Positions 17,718-27,403 of a stretch of 64,000 nucleotides of DNA are shown piece after piece. The position numbers were made by a program, and so were the translations under genes. Location of the stretch: assembly GCF_018402695.1 (NCBI RefSeq), contig NZ_JAGYIM010000010.1, positions 1 to 64,000 of the forward strand. Direction: 5' to 3'. How positions within the stretch are numbered: the first letter of the stretch is position 1; each line of letters begins with the position of its first letter. The notes below the pieces were generated by a model. That model was not told the origin of the DNA, did not search any database, and was given only the letters and a program-made list of their open reading frames with translations. Origin of the DNA: Arsukibacterium sp. GTDB lineage: Bacteria > Pseudomonadota > Gammaproteobacteria > Enterobacterales > Alteromonadaceae.

Positions 17718-19469
17718 ACCTGAAAAAGTGGCAGGATTATGATAACGGCCACTGTAATCAAAAAAGCTGTCCAGCTGTTGCCAGCCTTTGGCCTGTTTTT
17801 TTAGCAGAATAAGCTGCGGCATCCGGAATTTTTCCTGATCAGCCACCAGCTCGCCGGCTGTTTGGTAGTTTTTAGGTTTAAGCCCCGGCGTGCGGCTGTG
17901 GGGGTAAACAAACAGCGCATATAGCGCCCGACGCTGTGCGGCGGTATCCAGTTTAAAATGACGGTAAAACGGGTTGCCATCGATGTCCAGATACTGCACC
18001 TGCAGCACGCCTTGCTGATCACTTAGCTGCATTTGCTGACACCGAAATAAATGATGATGTTGCTTGCTCAATACTTCTTTTAAGCGTTTATCCGGATCGA
18101 TAAGCTGCGACTGGCAGTGCTGACATGCCCTGGCGGCGATGTCATTTTCACCACCGCAATCCGGACAAACCCGGGCTCTGAAGCGGTAGCTGCATTGTTT
18201 GGAAGCAGCGTTGGCAATGTGTTCCAGTAAACCCTGACAACGCCGGCCATAGTGCTCGATAATATCACCATCGCTATCGACCAGGCCCCAAAAGGTATTG
18301 GCAAATCCGCATTCAGGGCAGGGCACCTGTACTGGCACAGCTTTGCTGGTTGGTCGCGGGCTACCCACTTCCGGGTAGAAGATATCGTAGCCATTGGCGG
18401 CATAGTCAATGATCAGGCAATGAGTTTTACCGGGGCTACTACGTAAACCACGGCCTACCATTTGCTGAAATAAACTGACCGACGCAGTGGGGCGCAAAAT
18501 AGCAATAAGATCGACATGCGGTGCATCAAAACCGGTAGTAAGCACGGCGACATTGACCAGAAATTTCAGCTGTTTTGCTTTAAAGGCGACTATCAACTGG
18601 TCGCGCTCGGCATTAGCCGTTGTCGCGGTAAGCAGGCCAGCTTGCTGGCCATTTTCCTGTAGCAGGCCCAGCACCTCTTCAGCATGGCGAACCGTTGCCG
18701 CAAATATAATTACCCCTTGTTTAGTGGCAGCCAGCTGACAGAGCTGGCCAACAATCAGCTTAGTTGCCCGGCCCATTTTGCCCAGAACCGATTCAATCTG
18801 CTGTTCGCTGTAATCCATACCACTCATTGGCGTAAGGGAGCTAAAGTCATACTGAGCTGACAAACCGTCCAGTAATACTGGTTTAGCTAAATACCCCTTA
18901 TTAATCAGGGGCCGCAGTGGCAAATCAAAAATGCAGCAGTCGAAAGTTGCCAGTTCAGTTGAGCCTACCCGGCCGTGATAATGACGCTGATAAATCCAGC
19001 CCGCACCCAGCCGGTAGGGCGTGGCCGTCAGGCCAAGTATTTTCAGTGTTGGATTGTGTTGCCTTAAATGGCTGAACAGCTGCTGGTACTGGCTGTCTTT
19101 ATCTAAGCTAACCCGGTGACACTCATCAATAATCAGCAATGAAAATGCCTGATTAAACTGCGCCAGATTTCGTCCTGCTGATTGCACACTGGCAATAACT
19201 GTTTTAGCGGAACTGTCTTTCTGATCCAGCCCTGCAGCAAAAATGCTGCCCGCAGTAGTAAGCAAGCCTACTTTCTCGGCATTTTGCGCGACCAGCTCTT
19301 TAACATGGGTAAGTATCAGTACCCGGCCTTTGGCTACTCTGGCCAGCTCGGCCAATACCAGGCTCTTGCCTGCACCGGTAGGTAGTACCATCACCGCCGA
19401 CTGACCACTTTGTTTAAAGTGCGCGACGGCAGCATCAACAGCTTGCTGCTGGTAGTCTCTTAGTTGCAT
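17706..19469 (-). CDS. radD: SF2 ATPase / putative DNA helicase RadD (YejH)
   Basis: A 587-residue protein matching E. coli RadD (586 aa) along its length. The SF2 motifs are PTGAGKS (about 26-32), DECHR (about 116-120), GLTATPYRLG (about 149-158), TTGFD and QMVGRGLR (about 337-344). Two zinc-ribbon-like clusters follow (CPECGFANTFWG and CPDCGGENDIAARACQHC). RadD is an ATPase involved in DNA repair; in E. coli it interacts with SSB and promotes RecA strand exchange. The gene stands alone and converges with the DUF2339 gene. Confidence 0.94.
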   Translation of the reverse strand: MQLRDYQQQAVDAAVAHFKQSGQSAVMVLPTGAGKSLVLAELARVAKGRVLILTHVKELVAQNAEKVGLLTTAGSIFAAGLDQKDSSAKTVIASVQSAGRNLAQFNQAFSLLIIDECHRVSLDKDSQYQQLFSHLRQHNPTLKILGLTATPYRLGAGWIYQRHYHGRVGSTELATFDCCIFDLPLRPLINKGYLAKPVLLDGLSAQYDFSSLTPMSGMDYSEQQIESVLGKMGRATKLIVGQLCQLAATKQGVIIFAATVRHAEEVLGLLQENGQQAGLLTATTANAERDQLIVAFKAKQLKFLVNVAVLTTGFDAPHVDLIAILRPTASVSLFQQMVGRGLRSSPGKTHCLIIDYAANGYDIFYPEVGSPRPTSKAVPVQVPCPECGFANTFWGLVDSDGDIIEHYGRRCQGLLEHIANAASKQCSYRFRARVCPDCGGENDIAARACQHCQSQLIDPDKRLKEVLSKQHHHLFRCQQMQLSDQQGVLQVQYLDIDGNPFYRHFKLDTAAQRRALYALFVYPHSRTPGLKPKNYQTAGELVADQEKFRMPQLILLKKQAKGWQQLDSFFDYSGRYHNPATFSGSAD

Positions 19470-19626
19470 GATATCTTCAAGGGCTTGTTAAGCTTACTTA
19501 TTTGACGAGCTACTGAGGGTTGATAACCAAGTTCTATATACATAAATTCTTACAATTTTAGTACAGGTCAGAGTTTTGATTTGTGTCATATAGGATAGAG
19601 TAACCGGTAGTCGACTGGAGTTACCA

Positions 19627-20028
19627 ATGAAAAATAAAAAAGCATTCAGCCTGAACCTGGAACAACGGGTATTGTGGGTGCGGGCCGACGGTATCTGGAA
19701 TGCACGCACGGCCAAAGACTACGTGCAGGAATTCCGGCAATTGGTGCAGCCCATAATGGCAAGGCCCTGGGCAGTGGTGCTGGATATTCGTAACTGGCAA
19801 CTGAGCCCGGCAGATGTATTCAGTTTGCTAAAAGACAACACATATTGGTGTTTTCAACATAACTTATCCCATGTCCAGACCATCTATGCGGATAACGCTG
19901 TGGTAATGTGGCAGTTTGTTAAGGCAACTGAGGTAAGTAACCGGCCAGTAAACCTGATAAGCCAGACAGCCGATAGCGAAGATACTGCCCGTAGCGTGGC
20001 ACAGGCAGCCGGCTTTTTAGATAACTAA
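19627..20028 (+). CDS. STAS/SpoIIAA-like orphan protein
   Basis: A 133-residue soluble protein with no clear family signature. The pattern of an N-terminal strand pair (LNLEQRVLWVRADGIWN), a helix and a central strand PWAVVLDIRNW resembles the SpoIIAA/STAS-like fold. It has no membrane segment, and no catalytic motif was recognised. GGAG lies about 8 nt before ATG 19627. It abuts the converging yhbY stop with no gap. The fold call is inference from the secondary-structure pattern; the function is unknown. Confidence 0.6.
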   Translation: MKNKKAFSLNLEQRVLWVRADGIWNARTAKDYVQEFRQLVQPIMARPWAVVLDIRNWQLSPADVFSLLKDNTYWCFQHNLSHVQTIYADNAVVMWQFVKATEVSNRPVNLISQTADSEDTARSVAQAAGFLDN

Positions 20029-20325
20029 TCAGCCACGGGGTAACTGAATTTTCTTTGCTTCGCTTGGCCGGTATAGCACCAGCGTTTTGCCAATAACCTG
20101 CACTTTGTCAGCTTTTGTTTCGCGGATTATCGCATCCATAATCAATATTTTCTGTTCGCGATCTTCGGTAGGCACTTTAATTTTAATTAGCTCATGAAAG
20201 CTCAGCGCAACCTCAATTTCGGCTATAACGCCTTCTGTAAGGCCATTGCCACCCAGTAAAATAACCGGTTTAAGCTCGTGAGCTTTGGCTTTTAAAAATT
20301 GTTTTTGTTTATTGGTTAAACTCAT
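20029..20325 (-). CDS. yhbY: ribosome assembly RNA-binding protein YhbY (CRM domain)
   Basis: A 98-residue CRM-domain protein that binds 23S rRNA precursors in the large subunit. The GNxG-type loop is present ([16 protein letters not shown], residues about 17-32), followed by helix FHELIKIKV. Length equals E. coli YhbY (97 aa). It is divergent from rlmE, the usual arrangement in gammaproteobacteria, with 82 bp between the two starts. Confidence 0.95.
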   Translation of the reverse strand: MSLTNKQKQFLKAKAHELKPVILLGGNGLTEGVIAEIEVALSFHELIKIKVPTEDREQKILIMDAIIRETKADKVQVIGKTLVLYRPSEAKKIQLPRG

Positions 20326-20349
20326 AAAGGTAGAATATCCAGATTCAAG

Positions 20350-20378
20350 CTTGATTTTTGCCTATTGTAGCGCCATCT
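20350..20378 (+). promoter_or_regulatory. candidate sigma-32 (heat-shock) promoter for rlmE-ftsH
   Basis: CTTGAT (20350-20355), 15 bp, then CGCCATCT (20371-20378) is close to the RpoH consensus CTTGAAA / CCCCATNT. It lies 30 bp before the rlmE ATG. In E. coli the rlmE-ftsH operon is heat-shock induced through sigma-32, which supports the call. Confidence 0.5.
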
Positions 20379-20407
20379 CAGGCATAACACTATTTAAGAG
20401 TGGTACC

Positions 20408-21037
20408 ATGACCAAGAAAAAACGCTCTGCCAGTTCAACTCGCTGGTTAAAGGAGCATTTTGATGATCACTTTGTGCAAAAAGCGCAGAAACTGGGGTTA
20501 CGTTCCCGCGCCTCTTTTAAGTTAGAAGAAATTCAACAGCAGGATAAGCTGATGAAACCGGGCATGACCGTGGTCGATTTAGGCTCGGCGCCTGGCAGCT
20601 GGTCGCAATATGTGGCAGGGGTTGTTGGCCAGAACGGCACAGTAATTGCCTGCGATATTTTGCCGATGGACCCACTGGCTGGTGTGGCGTTTTTACAGGG
20701 AGATTTCCGGGAAGAGGCAGTGTTGAATGCCTTACTGAGCCGGATCGGCGGTAAGACCGTAGATGTGGTATTATCTGACATGGCACCGAATATGAGCGGT
20801 AATGATACAACCGATCAGGCCCGCTCTATGTACCTGATCGAACTGGCATTGGATATGTGTCAAAAAGTTTTGAAGCAAAATGGCAGTTTTGTGGTCAAAG
20901 TGTTTCAGGGTGACGGTTTTGAAGCCTTTTTAAAGGATGTCAGAGCCATGTTCACCACCGTTAAAATACGTAAGCCCGATTCTTCCCGCGCCAGGTCACG
21001 GGAAACATATATCGTGGCGACCGGCTTCAAAGTTTAG
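20408..21037 (+). CDS. rlmE: 23S rRNA 2'-O-ribose U2552 methyltransferase
   Basis: A 209-residue SAM-dependent methyltransferase (FtsJ/RrmJ), identical in length to the E. coli protein. It modifies U2552 of the A loop at a late step of 50S assembly. The SAM motif is [15 protein letters not shown] (about 55-69). The K-D-K-E catalytic set is consistent with SDMAPN (about 122-127), FVVKVFQG and [10 protein letters not shown] 20408 is selected over an earlier in-frame start because the product then begins [10 protein letters not shown], like E. coli. ftsH follows after 47 bp. Confidence 0.96.
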   Translation: MTKKKRSASSTRWLKEHFDDHFVQKAQKLGLRSRASFKLEEIQQQDKLMKPGMTVVDLGSAPGSWSQYVAGVVGQNGTVIACDILPMDPLAGVAFLQGDFREEAVLNALLSRIGGKTVDVVLSDMAPNMSGNDTTDQARSMYLIELALDMCQKVLKQNGSFVVKVFQGDGFEAFLKDVRAMFTTVKIRKPDSSRARSRETYIVATGFKV

Positions 21038-21084
21038 TACAGTAGCCGGTAACTTTTTATTAAGCGAAAAATGAGGTTATAACC

Positions 21085-23016
21085 TTGAGCGACATGGCAA
21101 AAAATCTGATTGTCTGGTTGGTTATCGCAGTGGTACTTATGTCGGTGTTTAACAGCTTCGGCCCCAGTGAAAATGCAGACAGACAAACCAGTTACACCCA
21201 GTTTATCAAAGACATAAATCAGGGCCAGATCCGCGAGGTCAAGATTGAGCGCAGTGGTGTGATTACTGGTTTACGCAACAGTGGTGAGCGTTTTGAAACG
21301 GTGTTACCGGTAAATGATCCTGGTTTAATGAAAGATTTGTTGGACCATGATGTACGGGTTATTGGTGCTAAGCCAGAAGAAAGCAGCTGGCTGGCCACTA
21401 TATTTATTTCCTGGTTCCCAATGCTACTGCTTATTGGGGTCTGGATTTTCTTTATGCGCCAGATGCAGGGCGGCGGTGGCAAAGGTGCCATGTCGTTTGG
21501 CAAAAGCAAAGCGCGCTTGATGGGCGAAGATCAAATTAAAACCACTTTTGCAGATGTTGCCGGTTGTGATGAAGCAAAAGAAGAAGTCTCTGAGCTGGTC
21601 GATTATCTGCGCGACCCTTCACGTTTCCAGAAACTGGGCGGCAAAATTCCAAAAGGTGTGTTGATGGTGGGCCCGCCAGGTACCGGTAAAACCTTGCTGG
21701 CGAAAGCCATAGCGGGTGAAGCTAAAGTGCCGTTTTTCACGATTTCAGGTTCAGATTTCGTTGAAATGTTTGTTGGTGTCGGTGCCTCGCGGGTTCGCGA
21801 TATGTTCGAGCAAGCTAAAAAAGCCGCACCCTGTATTATCTTTATCGATGAAATCGACGCGGTAGGCCGGCAACGCGGTGCCGGTTTAGGCGGTGGTCAC
21901 GATGAGCGTGAGCAAACCTTAAACCAGATGCTGGTAGAGATGGATGGTTTTGACGGTAATGAAGGTATTATTGTGATTGCCGCTACCAACCGGCCAGATG
22001 TCCTCGACCCAGCGTTGTTGCGCCCTGGCCGTTTTGACCGCCAGGTGGTGGTAGGTTTACCAGACGTTAAAGGCCGTGAGCAGATTTTAAAAGTGCATAT
22101 GCGTAAAGTACCGTTGGCTGATGGTGTTGACCCATCAGTTATTGCCCGTGGTACCCCGGGTTTCTCGGGTGCTGACTTAGCCAACCTGGTGAACGAAGCC
22201 GCGTTGTTCGCTGCCCGGAGCAATTGCCGGGTAGTGTCGATGGACGAGTTTGAAAAAGCCAAAGACAAGATCATGATGGGTGCAGAGCGCCGCTCGATGG
22301 TGATGACCGAAAAGGAAAAAGAGGCTACGGCCTATCACGAAGCCGGCCATGCCATTGTTGGCCGCTTAGTACCGGATCATGATCCAGTTTATAAAGTCAG
22401 TATTATCCCGCGTGGCCGGGCACTGGGCGTAACCATGTATTTACCTGAGCGCGACCGGGTGAGCCATAGTAAACGTCATTTAGAAAGTATGATCAGCTCA
22501 CTGTTTGGTGGCCGGATTGCTGAAGAAGTGATTTATGGCTTTGAATCAGTCACGACGGGTGCATCTAACGATATTGAACGCGCCACCGAGTTAGCCCGGA
22601 AAATGGTCACCCAGTGGGGTTTCTCAGAAAAGCTAGGTCCACTATTATATGCTGATGAAGACGGTGAAGTATTTTTAGGCCGCTCAGTCAGCAAAAATAA
22701 GCATATGTCGGAAGATACAGTTAAAGCGATTGATGCGGAAATCCGGGTGTTTATTGACCGCAACTATGTGCGGGCGAAAAAGCTGATTGAAGAGAATATG
22801 GATATTCTGCATGCGATGAAAGATGCGCTGATGAAATACGAAACGATAGATGCCAAACAGATAGACGATCTGATGGAGCGTCGTGAAGTGCGTCAGCCGG
22901 AGAACTGGGAGCCTCGTGACAAGGGCAACAGCGATGATGATAGCGCCGGTAAGGCGAAGACCGAGAGTGAAGGCCCGGTTGCTACCGATAAACCTTCTGA
23001 GGGTAACTTACATTAA
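21085..23016 (+). CDS. ftsH: ATP-dependent zinc metalloprotease FtsH
   Basis: A 643-residue inner-membrane AAA+ protease that degrades unassembled membrane proteins, sigma-32 and LpxC in E. coli. Membrane helices are at about 7-23 and 101-121. Walker A GPPGTGKT is at about 196-203, the second-region-of-homology arginines are in [20 protein letters not shown], and the zinc site HEAGH is at 418-422. TTG 21085 is chosen because GAGG (21073-21076) is 8 nt upstream; the ATG at 21094, which gives the E. coli-like MAKNLI start, would be 17 nt away. The C-terminal tail is acidic and poorly conserved, as is usual. Confidence 0.97.
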   Translation: MSDMAKNLIVWLVIAVVLMSVFNSFGPSENADRQTSYTQFIKDINQGQIREVKIERSGVITGLRNSGERFETVLPVNDPGLMKDLLDHDVRVIGAKPEESSWLATIFISWFPMLLLIGVWIFFMRQMQGGGGKGAMSFGKSKARLMGEDQIKTTFADVAGCDEAKEEVSELVDYLRDPSRFQKLGGKIPKGVLMVGPPGTGKTLLAKAIAGEAKVPFFTISGSDFVEMFVGVGASRVRDMFEQAKKAAPCIIFIDEIDAVGRQRGAGLGGGHDEREQTLNQMLVEMDGFDGNEGIIVIAATNRPDVLDPALLRPGRFDRQVVVGLPDVKGREQILKVHMRKVPLADGVDPSVIARGTPGFSGADLANLVNEAALFAARSNCRVVSMDEFEKAKDKIMMGAERRSMVMTEKEKEATAYHEAGHAIVGRLVPDHDPVYKVSIIPRGRALGVTMYLPERDRVSHSKRHLESMISSLFGGRIAEEVIYGFESVTTGASNDIERATELARKMVTQWGFSEKLGPLLYADEDGEVFLGRSVSKNKHMSEDTVKAIDAEIRVFIDRNYVRAKKLIEENMDILHAMKDALMKYETIDAKQIDDLMERREVRQPENWEPRDKGNSDDDSAGKAKTESEGPVATDKPSEGNLH

Positions 23017-23074
23017 TTGAGGCATTATTTGCTGGATTAACAGTATGCACTGAAAGCATACTCTGGTTATACTT

Positions 23075-23102
23075 CAAACCCCGGCTAGCCGGGGTTTGTT
23101 AT
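23075..23102 (+). terminator. ftsH terminator
   Basis: A perfect 24-bp palindrome (CAAACCCCGGCT and its complement, 23075-23098) with T-rich sequence after it. A smaller hairpin, GTATGC/GCATAC at 23043-23061, precedes it. It separates ftsH from folP. Confidence 0.85.
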
Positions 23103-23162
23103 TTTCAGAACTCCGTTTTCAGAAGTCACCTTTTTAAAGGTAATATTTTTAAGGGCAATAAT

Positions 23163-24002
23163 ATGCTGATACAACTCCCCCGACAGCGCCAGTTAGATTT
23201 ATCCCGGCCGGTTGTGATGGGAATTTTAAATATTACACCAGATTCATTTTCTGATGGTGGCCAGCATTTATCACCAGAGGCGGCATTGCGCCAGGCTGAA
23301 CAGATGCTGGCAGATGGTGCGATGATTCTGGATATCGGTGGTGAATCTACCCGGCCTGGTGCGGCAGAGGTGCCTTTGCAGCAGGAACTCGATCGGGTAG
23401 TGCCAGTCATTGAAGCTATCAGGCAGCGCTTTGACTGTGTCATATCGGTAGATACCAGCAAAGCCGGTGTCATGTCAGCAGCGGTTAAGGCCGGGGCCGA
23501 TATGATTAATGATGTACAGGCATTGCAGGGCGATGGGGCGCTGCAATGTGCGGCAGAATTAAATGTACCGGTTTGTCTGATGCATATGCAAGGGCAGCCC
23601 CGCACGATGCAACAGCAACCGCAGTATGATGATGTTGTTGCTGAAGTAGTAAAGTTTTTACAACGCCGGACCATGGACTGCCAATTCGCTGGGATTGCTA
23701 AAAACCAGATTATTCTGGATCCGGGCTTTGGTTTTGGTAAAACACTTAGTCATAACTATCAGTTACTGGCAGCTCTGGCGCAATTGGTAAAACTGGGTTA
23801 TCCGGTTTTGGCAGGAATGTCCCGCAAATCAATGATTGGTCAGTTGCTGGATGTACCGATAGACCAACGTTTGGCAGGTAGTTTGGCGTGTGCCACAATT
23901 GCTGCACTACAGGGAGCCCGGATAATTCGGGTCCACGACGTAAAAGAATCAGTACAGGCAGTGCAGGTAGCTACTGCAGTGCACTATGGAGTAAAAGCAT
24001 GA
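23163..24002 (+). CDS. folP: dihydropteroate synthase
   Basis: A 279-residue TIM-barrel enzyme joining 6-hydroxymethyl-dihydropterin pyrophosphate and p-aminobenzoate in folate synthesis; it is the sulfonamide target. Family motifs are [15 protein letters not shown] (about 19-33), GGESTRPGA (about 59-67), DPGFGFGKT and the C-terminal RVHDV. Its TGA overlaps the glmM ATG by 4 bp (ATGA), giving translational coupling. folP-glmM after ftsH is the standard gammaproteobacterial order. Confidence 0.96.
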   Translation: MLIQLPRQRQLDLSRPVVMGILNITPDSFSDGGQHLSPEAALRQAEQMLADGAMILDIGGESTRPGAAEVPLQQELDRVVPVIEAIRQRFDCVISVDTSKAGVMSAAVKAGADMINDVQALQGDGALQCAAELNVPVCLMHMQGQPRTMQQQPQYDDVVAEVVKFLQRRTMDCQFAGIAKNQIILDPGFGFGKTLSHNYQLLAALAQLVKLGYPVLAGMSRKSMIGQLLDVPIDQRLAGSLACATIAALQGARIIRVHDVKESVQAVQVATAVHYGVKA

Positions 24003-25333
24003 GCAGAAAGTATTTTGGAACGGATGGAGTACGTGGCCGGGTCGGTGAGTTCCCGATCACGCCGGAATTTGCGATGAAGCTGGGCTGGGCAGCTGGTCGG
24101 GTATTGTCGGCCCGAGGTACCCGCAAAGTACTGATTGGTAAGGATACCCGGATTTCAGGGTACCTGCTGGAAACGGCCCTGGAGGCCGGTTTGGTTGCTG
24201 CCGGCGTAGACGTCCGTTTGTTAGGACCAATGCCTACGCCCGCCGTGGCTTATTTAACCCGGACTTTCCGGGCAGAGGCCGGCATTGTTATCAGCGCTTC
24301 GCACAATCCTTATTACGATAATGGCATTAAGTTTTTCTCTGCAGATGGCACCAAATTACCCGATGAAGTGGAGTTGGCGATTGAGCATGAGCTGGAGCAG
24401 CCGATGGTTTGTGAGCCATCGGAGAAGCTGGGCCGGGCAATGCGGATTGAAGACGCAGCCGGGCGCTATATTGAGTTTTGTAAGAGTCATTTAAAAAATC
24501 ACTTATCGCTAAAGGGCCTGAAGATTGTAATCGATTGTGCCCATGGTGCGACGTATCACATCGCGCCAGCAGTTTTTAAAGAGCTTGGTGCTGAGGTCAT
24601 CGCGATTGGCTGTAAGCCGGATGGCTTCAATATTAACGACAAGTGTGGTGCAACTCATACCGATTTGTTGCAACAGACAGTGCTGGAGCAGCAAGCAGAT
24701 TTAGGCATTGCTTACGACGGTGATGGCGACCGGGTAATGATGGTTGACCAGCAAGGTCGGGTGCTGGACGGTGATGAAATTGTCTATATTATTGCCCGCT
24801 GCGCCCAGCGCGAGAAAACCTTGCAAGGCGGCGTAGTCGGGACCCTGATGAGCAATCTTGGGCTGGAACTGGCGCTGCAGGCGCTGGATATTCCTTTTGC
24901 CCGCAGCGCCGTGGGCGATCGCTATGTTATGGAATTGTTGCGCGAGAAAAGCTGGCGAATTGGTGGTGAGAACTCGGGGCACGTCCTTAATCTGGACCAT
25001 GCCTGCACCGGTGACGGTATTATCGCTTCGTTGCAAGTACTTAATGCTATGCTGGTAACCGGTGAGAATCTGACTCAATTATGTGATGGCATGCACAAGA
25101 TGCCCCAGGTTCTGGTAAATGTTAAATTTGAAAAAGGTACTGCACCCCTTGAAAAGCAGCACGTCAAACAAAAAATAGCCGAAGTGGAAAGCTTGCTTGC
25201 TGGTAAAGGCCGGGTATTAATTCGTAAGTCGGGTACTGAGCCGCTTATCCGGGTCATGGTTGAAGGTGAAGATGCTACCTTGGTACGCGACTATGCCGAG
25301 CAAATTGCTGCGGCGGTTAAGCTGGCAAGTTAA
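23999..25333 (+). CDS. glmM: phosphoglucosamine mutase
   Basis: A 444-residue enzyme converting glucosamine-6-phosphate to glucosamine-1-phosphate for UDP-GlcNAc, and so for peptidoglycan and LPS. The phosphoserine site is in [16 protein letters not shown] (Ser near 102), the Mg2+ loop is DGDGDR (about 241-246), and the phosphate-binding [12 protein letters not shown] is near the C-terminus. ATG 23999 gives a product of E. coli length (445 aa) starting [13 protein letters not shown], and it overlaps folP. A GC-rich hairpin follows the stop. Confidence 0.97.
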   Translation: MSRKYFGTDGVRGRVGEFPITPEFAMKLGWAAGRVLSARGTRKVLIGKDTRISGYLLETALEAGLVAAGVDVRLLGPMPTPAVAYLTRTFRAEAGIVISASHNPYYDNGIKFFSADGTKLPDEVELAIEHELEQPMVCEPSEKLGRAMRIEDAAGRYIEFCKSHLKNHLSLKGLKIVIDCAHGATYHIAPAVFKELGAEVIAIGCKPDGFNINDKCGATHTDLLQQTVLEQQADLGIAYDGDGDRVMMVDQQGRVLDGDEIVYIIARCAQREKTLQGGVVGTLMSNLGLELALQALDIPFARSAVGDRYVMELLREKSWRIGGENSGHVLNLDHACTGDGIIASLQVLNAMLVTGENLTQLCDGMHKMPQVLVNVKFEKGTAPLEKQHVKQKIAEVESLLAGKGRVLIRKSGTEPLIRVMVEGEDATLVRDYAEQIAAAVKLAS

Positions 25334-25341
25334 CTGGCAAT

Positions 25342-25370
25342 AACTGCGGTTGCACATTATAACCGCAGTT
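25342..25370 (+). terminator. hairpin between glmM and tpiA
   Basis: AACTGCGGTT (25342-25351) and AACCGCAGTT (25361-25370) form a perfect 10-bp stem with a 9-nt loop. No T run follows, so it is a weak, Rho-assisted or mRNA-stabilising structure rather than a clear terminator. Confidence 0.45.
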
Positions 25371-25453
25371 GGCGACTAAGAAGTCTGGTAATGCTTGTTC
25401 TTGGCGCATGGCTTGGTTAGTATTCCGATGATTTTAAATCAGGAAATAATGTT

Positions 25454-26191
25454 ATGTCTGCAAAAAAACTGATCGCTGCCAACTGGAAGATGAATGGATC
25501 CAGGGCACTGGTAGAGGCTGTTGTGCAGCAGTTAGCAAATTTATCTACAGCAGTCGATGTGCTGATTTGTCCGCCCGCTACCCTGTTGCCGCACTTTCCG
25601 GTCAGCCGGCACTACGCGTTGGGAGCTCAGAATTTAAGCGAGCATAACGAGGGGGCTTTTACCGGTGAACTCAGCGCCGGGCTGATTAAAGAGACTGGCG
25701 CGAGTTACGTGCTGGTAGGTCATTCCGAGCGACGCCAATATTATGCTGAGACTGACCAACTGGTTTGCCGGAAAGTGCAGCAAGCGGTTAGCTCAGGTTT
25801 AACGCCAGTACTTTGTATTGGCGAAACGTTAACCGAGCGTCAGCAAGAAAATACTGAGCAGGTTATTGCGAAACAATTAGCGGCGGTGTATGCTTCGCAC
25901 CCCGAATTACTGGTGAAATCAGTAATTGCTTATGAGCCTGTCTGGGCCATTGGTACGGGTGAATCGGCGACACCGGAACAAGCGCAGGCAACCCATGCGT
26001 TTATCCGCCGGCAGTTGGCGCAGTATGATGATGCCGCTGCAGCGAAGGTGAAAATTTTATATGGTGGCAGTGTTAACGCCGCAAATTGCATTGCGTTATT
26101 TGCTCAAGCCGATATTGATGGTGCATTAGTTGGCGGTGCCAGCTTAAAACCTTCAGAATTTATGCAAATTTGCCAAAGCGCAAAGGACTAA
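25454..26191 (+). CDS. tpiA: triosephosphate isomerase
   Basis: A 245-residue TIM barrel interconverting dihydroxyacetone phosphate and glyceraldehyde-3-phosphate. The catalytic residues are in AANWKMNG (Lys near 12), VGHSERR (His near 92) and AYEPVWAIGTG (Glu near 162). The phosphate-binding YGGSVN and GALVGGASL are present. It is slightly shorter than E. coli TpiA (255 aa). An AGGAAA site precedes ATG 25454. secG begins 2 bp after the stop. Confidence 0.96.
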   Translation: MSAKKLIAANWKMNGSRALVEAVVQQLANLSTAVDVLICPPATLLPHFPVSRHYALGAQNLSEHNEGAFTGELSAGLIKETGASYVLVGHSERRQYYAETDQLVCRKVQQAVSSGLTPVLCIGETLTERQQENTEQVIAKQLAAVYASHPELLVKSVIAYEPVWAIGTGESATPEQAQATHAFIRRQLAQYDDAAAAKVKILYGGSVNAANCIALFAQADIDGALVGGASLKPSEFMQICQSAKD

Positions 26192-26193
26192 GC

Positions 26194-26517
26194 ATGTACG
26201 AGATTATTATTGTAGTTTATTTGTTAGTGGCTATGGCCTTGATTGGCCTGGTATTGATTCAACATGGTAAGGGCGCTGACATGGGCGCGGCTTTTGGTGC
26301 TGGCGCATCATCGACTGTATTTGGATCATCGGGTACCGGTAATTTTTTAACCAAAACCACCACTATTCTGGCAACGTTGTTTTTTGTGCTGAGTATTGTA
26401 CTGGGTAACTACACAGCCAAACAGAGCGCGCCGGTCGATGAGTGGGATCTGTCTGTTCCGGCTGTGGAAGAAGCGCCGGTAAAAAAAGATGACAACAGTG
26501 ATATTCCGGTAAACTAA
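26194..26517 (+). CDS. secG: preprotein translocase subunit SecG
   Basis: A 107-residue auxiliary subunit of the SecYEG channel with two membrane helices (about 3-20 and 52-70). Between them lies the family's Gly-rich loop (GKGADMGAAFGAGASSTVFGSSG, in parts). A low-complexity acidic and Lys-rich tail follows. ATG 26194, 2 bp after tpiA, gives the expected MYEIIIVVYL start. tRNA-Leu begins 12 bp after its stop and is probably on the same transcript, as in E. coli (secG-leuU). Confidence 0.95.
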   Translation: MYEIIIVVYLLVAMALIGLVLIQHGKGADMGAAFGAGASSTVFGSSGTGNFLTKTTTILATLFFVLSIVLGNYTAKQSAPVDEWDLSVPAVEEAPVKKDDNSDIPVN

Positions 26518-26529
26518 CCTCTCTTTTCT

Positions 26530-26614
26530 GCCGAGGTGGTGAAATTGGTAGACACGCTATCTTGAGGGGGTAGTGTCTTCGGACGTGCGGGTTCAAGTCC
26601 CGCTCTCGGCACCA
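26530..26614 (+). tRNA. leuU: tRNA-Leu (GAG)
   Basis: An 85-nt type II tRNA with a long variable arm and encoded CCA. The anticodon stem CTATC/GGTAG encloses TTGAGGG, giving anticodon GAG. The acceptor arms are GCCGAGG / TCTCGGC-A. Position after secG matches E. coli leuU. Confidence 0.96.
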
Positions 26615-26643
26615 ACTATATTCGCGGCTTTGCTATGCAATGC

Positions 26644-26672
26644 TTGCGGTAACAGGCAAGGCGCTATATAAT
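26644..26672 (+). promoter_or_regulatory. sigma-70 promoter for tRNA-fMet / rimP-nusA-infB
   Basis: TTGCGG (26644-26649) and a perfect TATAAT (26667-26672) are spaced by 17 bp. Initiation near 26679 is about 11 nt before the tRNA. Confidence 0.8.
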
Positions 26673-26689
26673 ATGCGCCATTACACGGA

Positions 26690-26766
<77 letters not shown>

Positions 26767-26816
26767 AATCAAAACAACATTTCATTGGCGATATGAGTGT
26801 TGTTCGGATGTTATTT

Positions 26817-26840
26817 CGCCCCGCTTGTTCGGGGCGTTTT
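26817..26840 (+). terminator. terminator between tRNA-fMet and rimP
   Basis: CGCCCCG (26817-26823) pairs with CGGGGCG (26830-26836) around CTTGTT and is followed by TTTT. It probably gives partial termination after the tRNA, so that the rimP operon is read at a lower level. Confidence 0.75.
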
Positions 26841-26913
26841 CGTATCTGGCGTGTCAGTTTTAAGCAGTAATGGGCGCTATGCCCATTTTTTATTGGTGTA
26901 TTCGGAGGTCTTT

Positions 26914-27369
26914 TTGACTAAACAAGAACAACAACTGGTAGAGTTGTTGAGCCCGACAGTTACCGCTGCCGGTTTTGATTTATGGGGCATTGAACTGCTG
27001 CGGGCTGGCAGGCATACCACGTTACGGCTATATATTGATCATAGCGATGGTATTACCGTTGAAAATTGTGCTTTGGTGAGCCGTGAAGTCAGCGCTGTGC
27101 TGGATGTTGAAGATCCTATCCCTACCGAATATACCCTCGAGGTTTCATCACCTGGTTTAGCCAGGCCGCTGTTTACCGAAGCTCATTTTGCAAGTGCTAT
27201 AGGTCAGCAAGTCGAAGTTAAGCTGACAATAGCACAAGATAACAGAAGAAAATTCAAAGGCATGTTGCAGGCGATTGACGCTGACATGTTAGTTATGGAA
27301 GTCGATGGCAAACCCTATCGTTTGCTGCTGGATAATATAGACAAAGCAAACGTAGTACCGGTTTTTTAA
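26914..27369 (+). CDS. rimP: ribosome maturation factor RimP
   Basis: A 151-residue 30S assembly factor. The family core [12 protein letters not shown] is near 77-88, and the C-terminal Sm-like barrel ends in [16 protein letters not shown] 26914 is selected because GGAGG (26904-26908) lies 5 nt upstream and the product matches E. coli RimP (150 aa). An earlier in-frame ATG would run through the upstream terminator. It starts the rimP-nusA-infB-rbfA-truB cluster. Confidence 0.95.
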   Translation: MTKQEQQLVELLSPTVTAAGFDLWGIELLRAGRHTTLRLYIDHSDGITVENCALVSREVSAVLDVEDPIPTEYTLEVSSPGLARPLFTEAHFASAIGQQVEVKLTIAQDNRRKFKGMLQAIDADMLVMEVDGKPYRLLLDNIDKANVVPVF

Positions 27370-27403
27370 GGTATTCGGGTCGCGTCAGAACGAGGCAGAT
27401 ACA

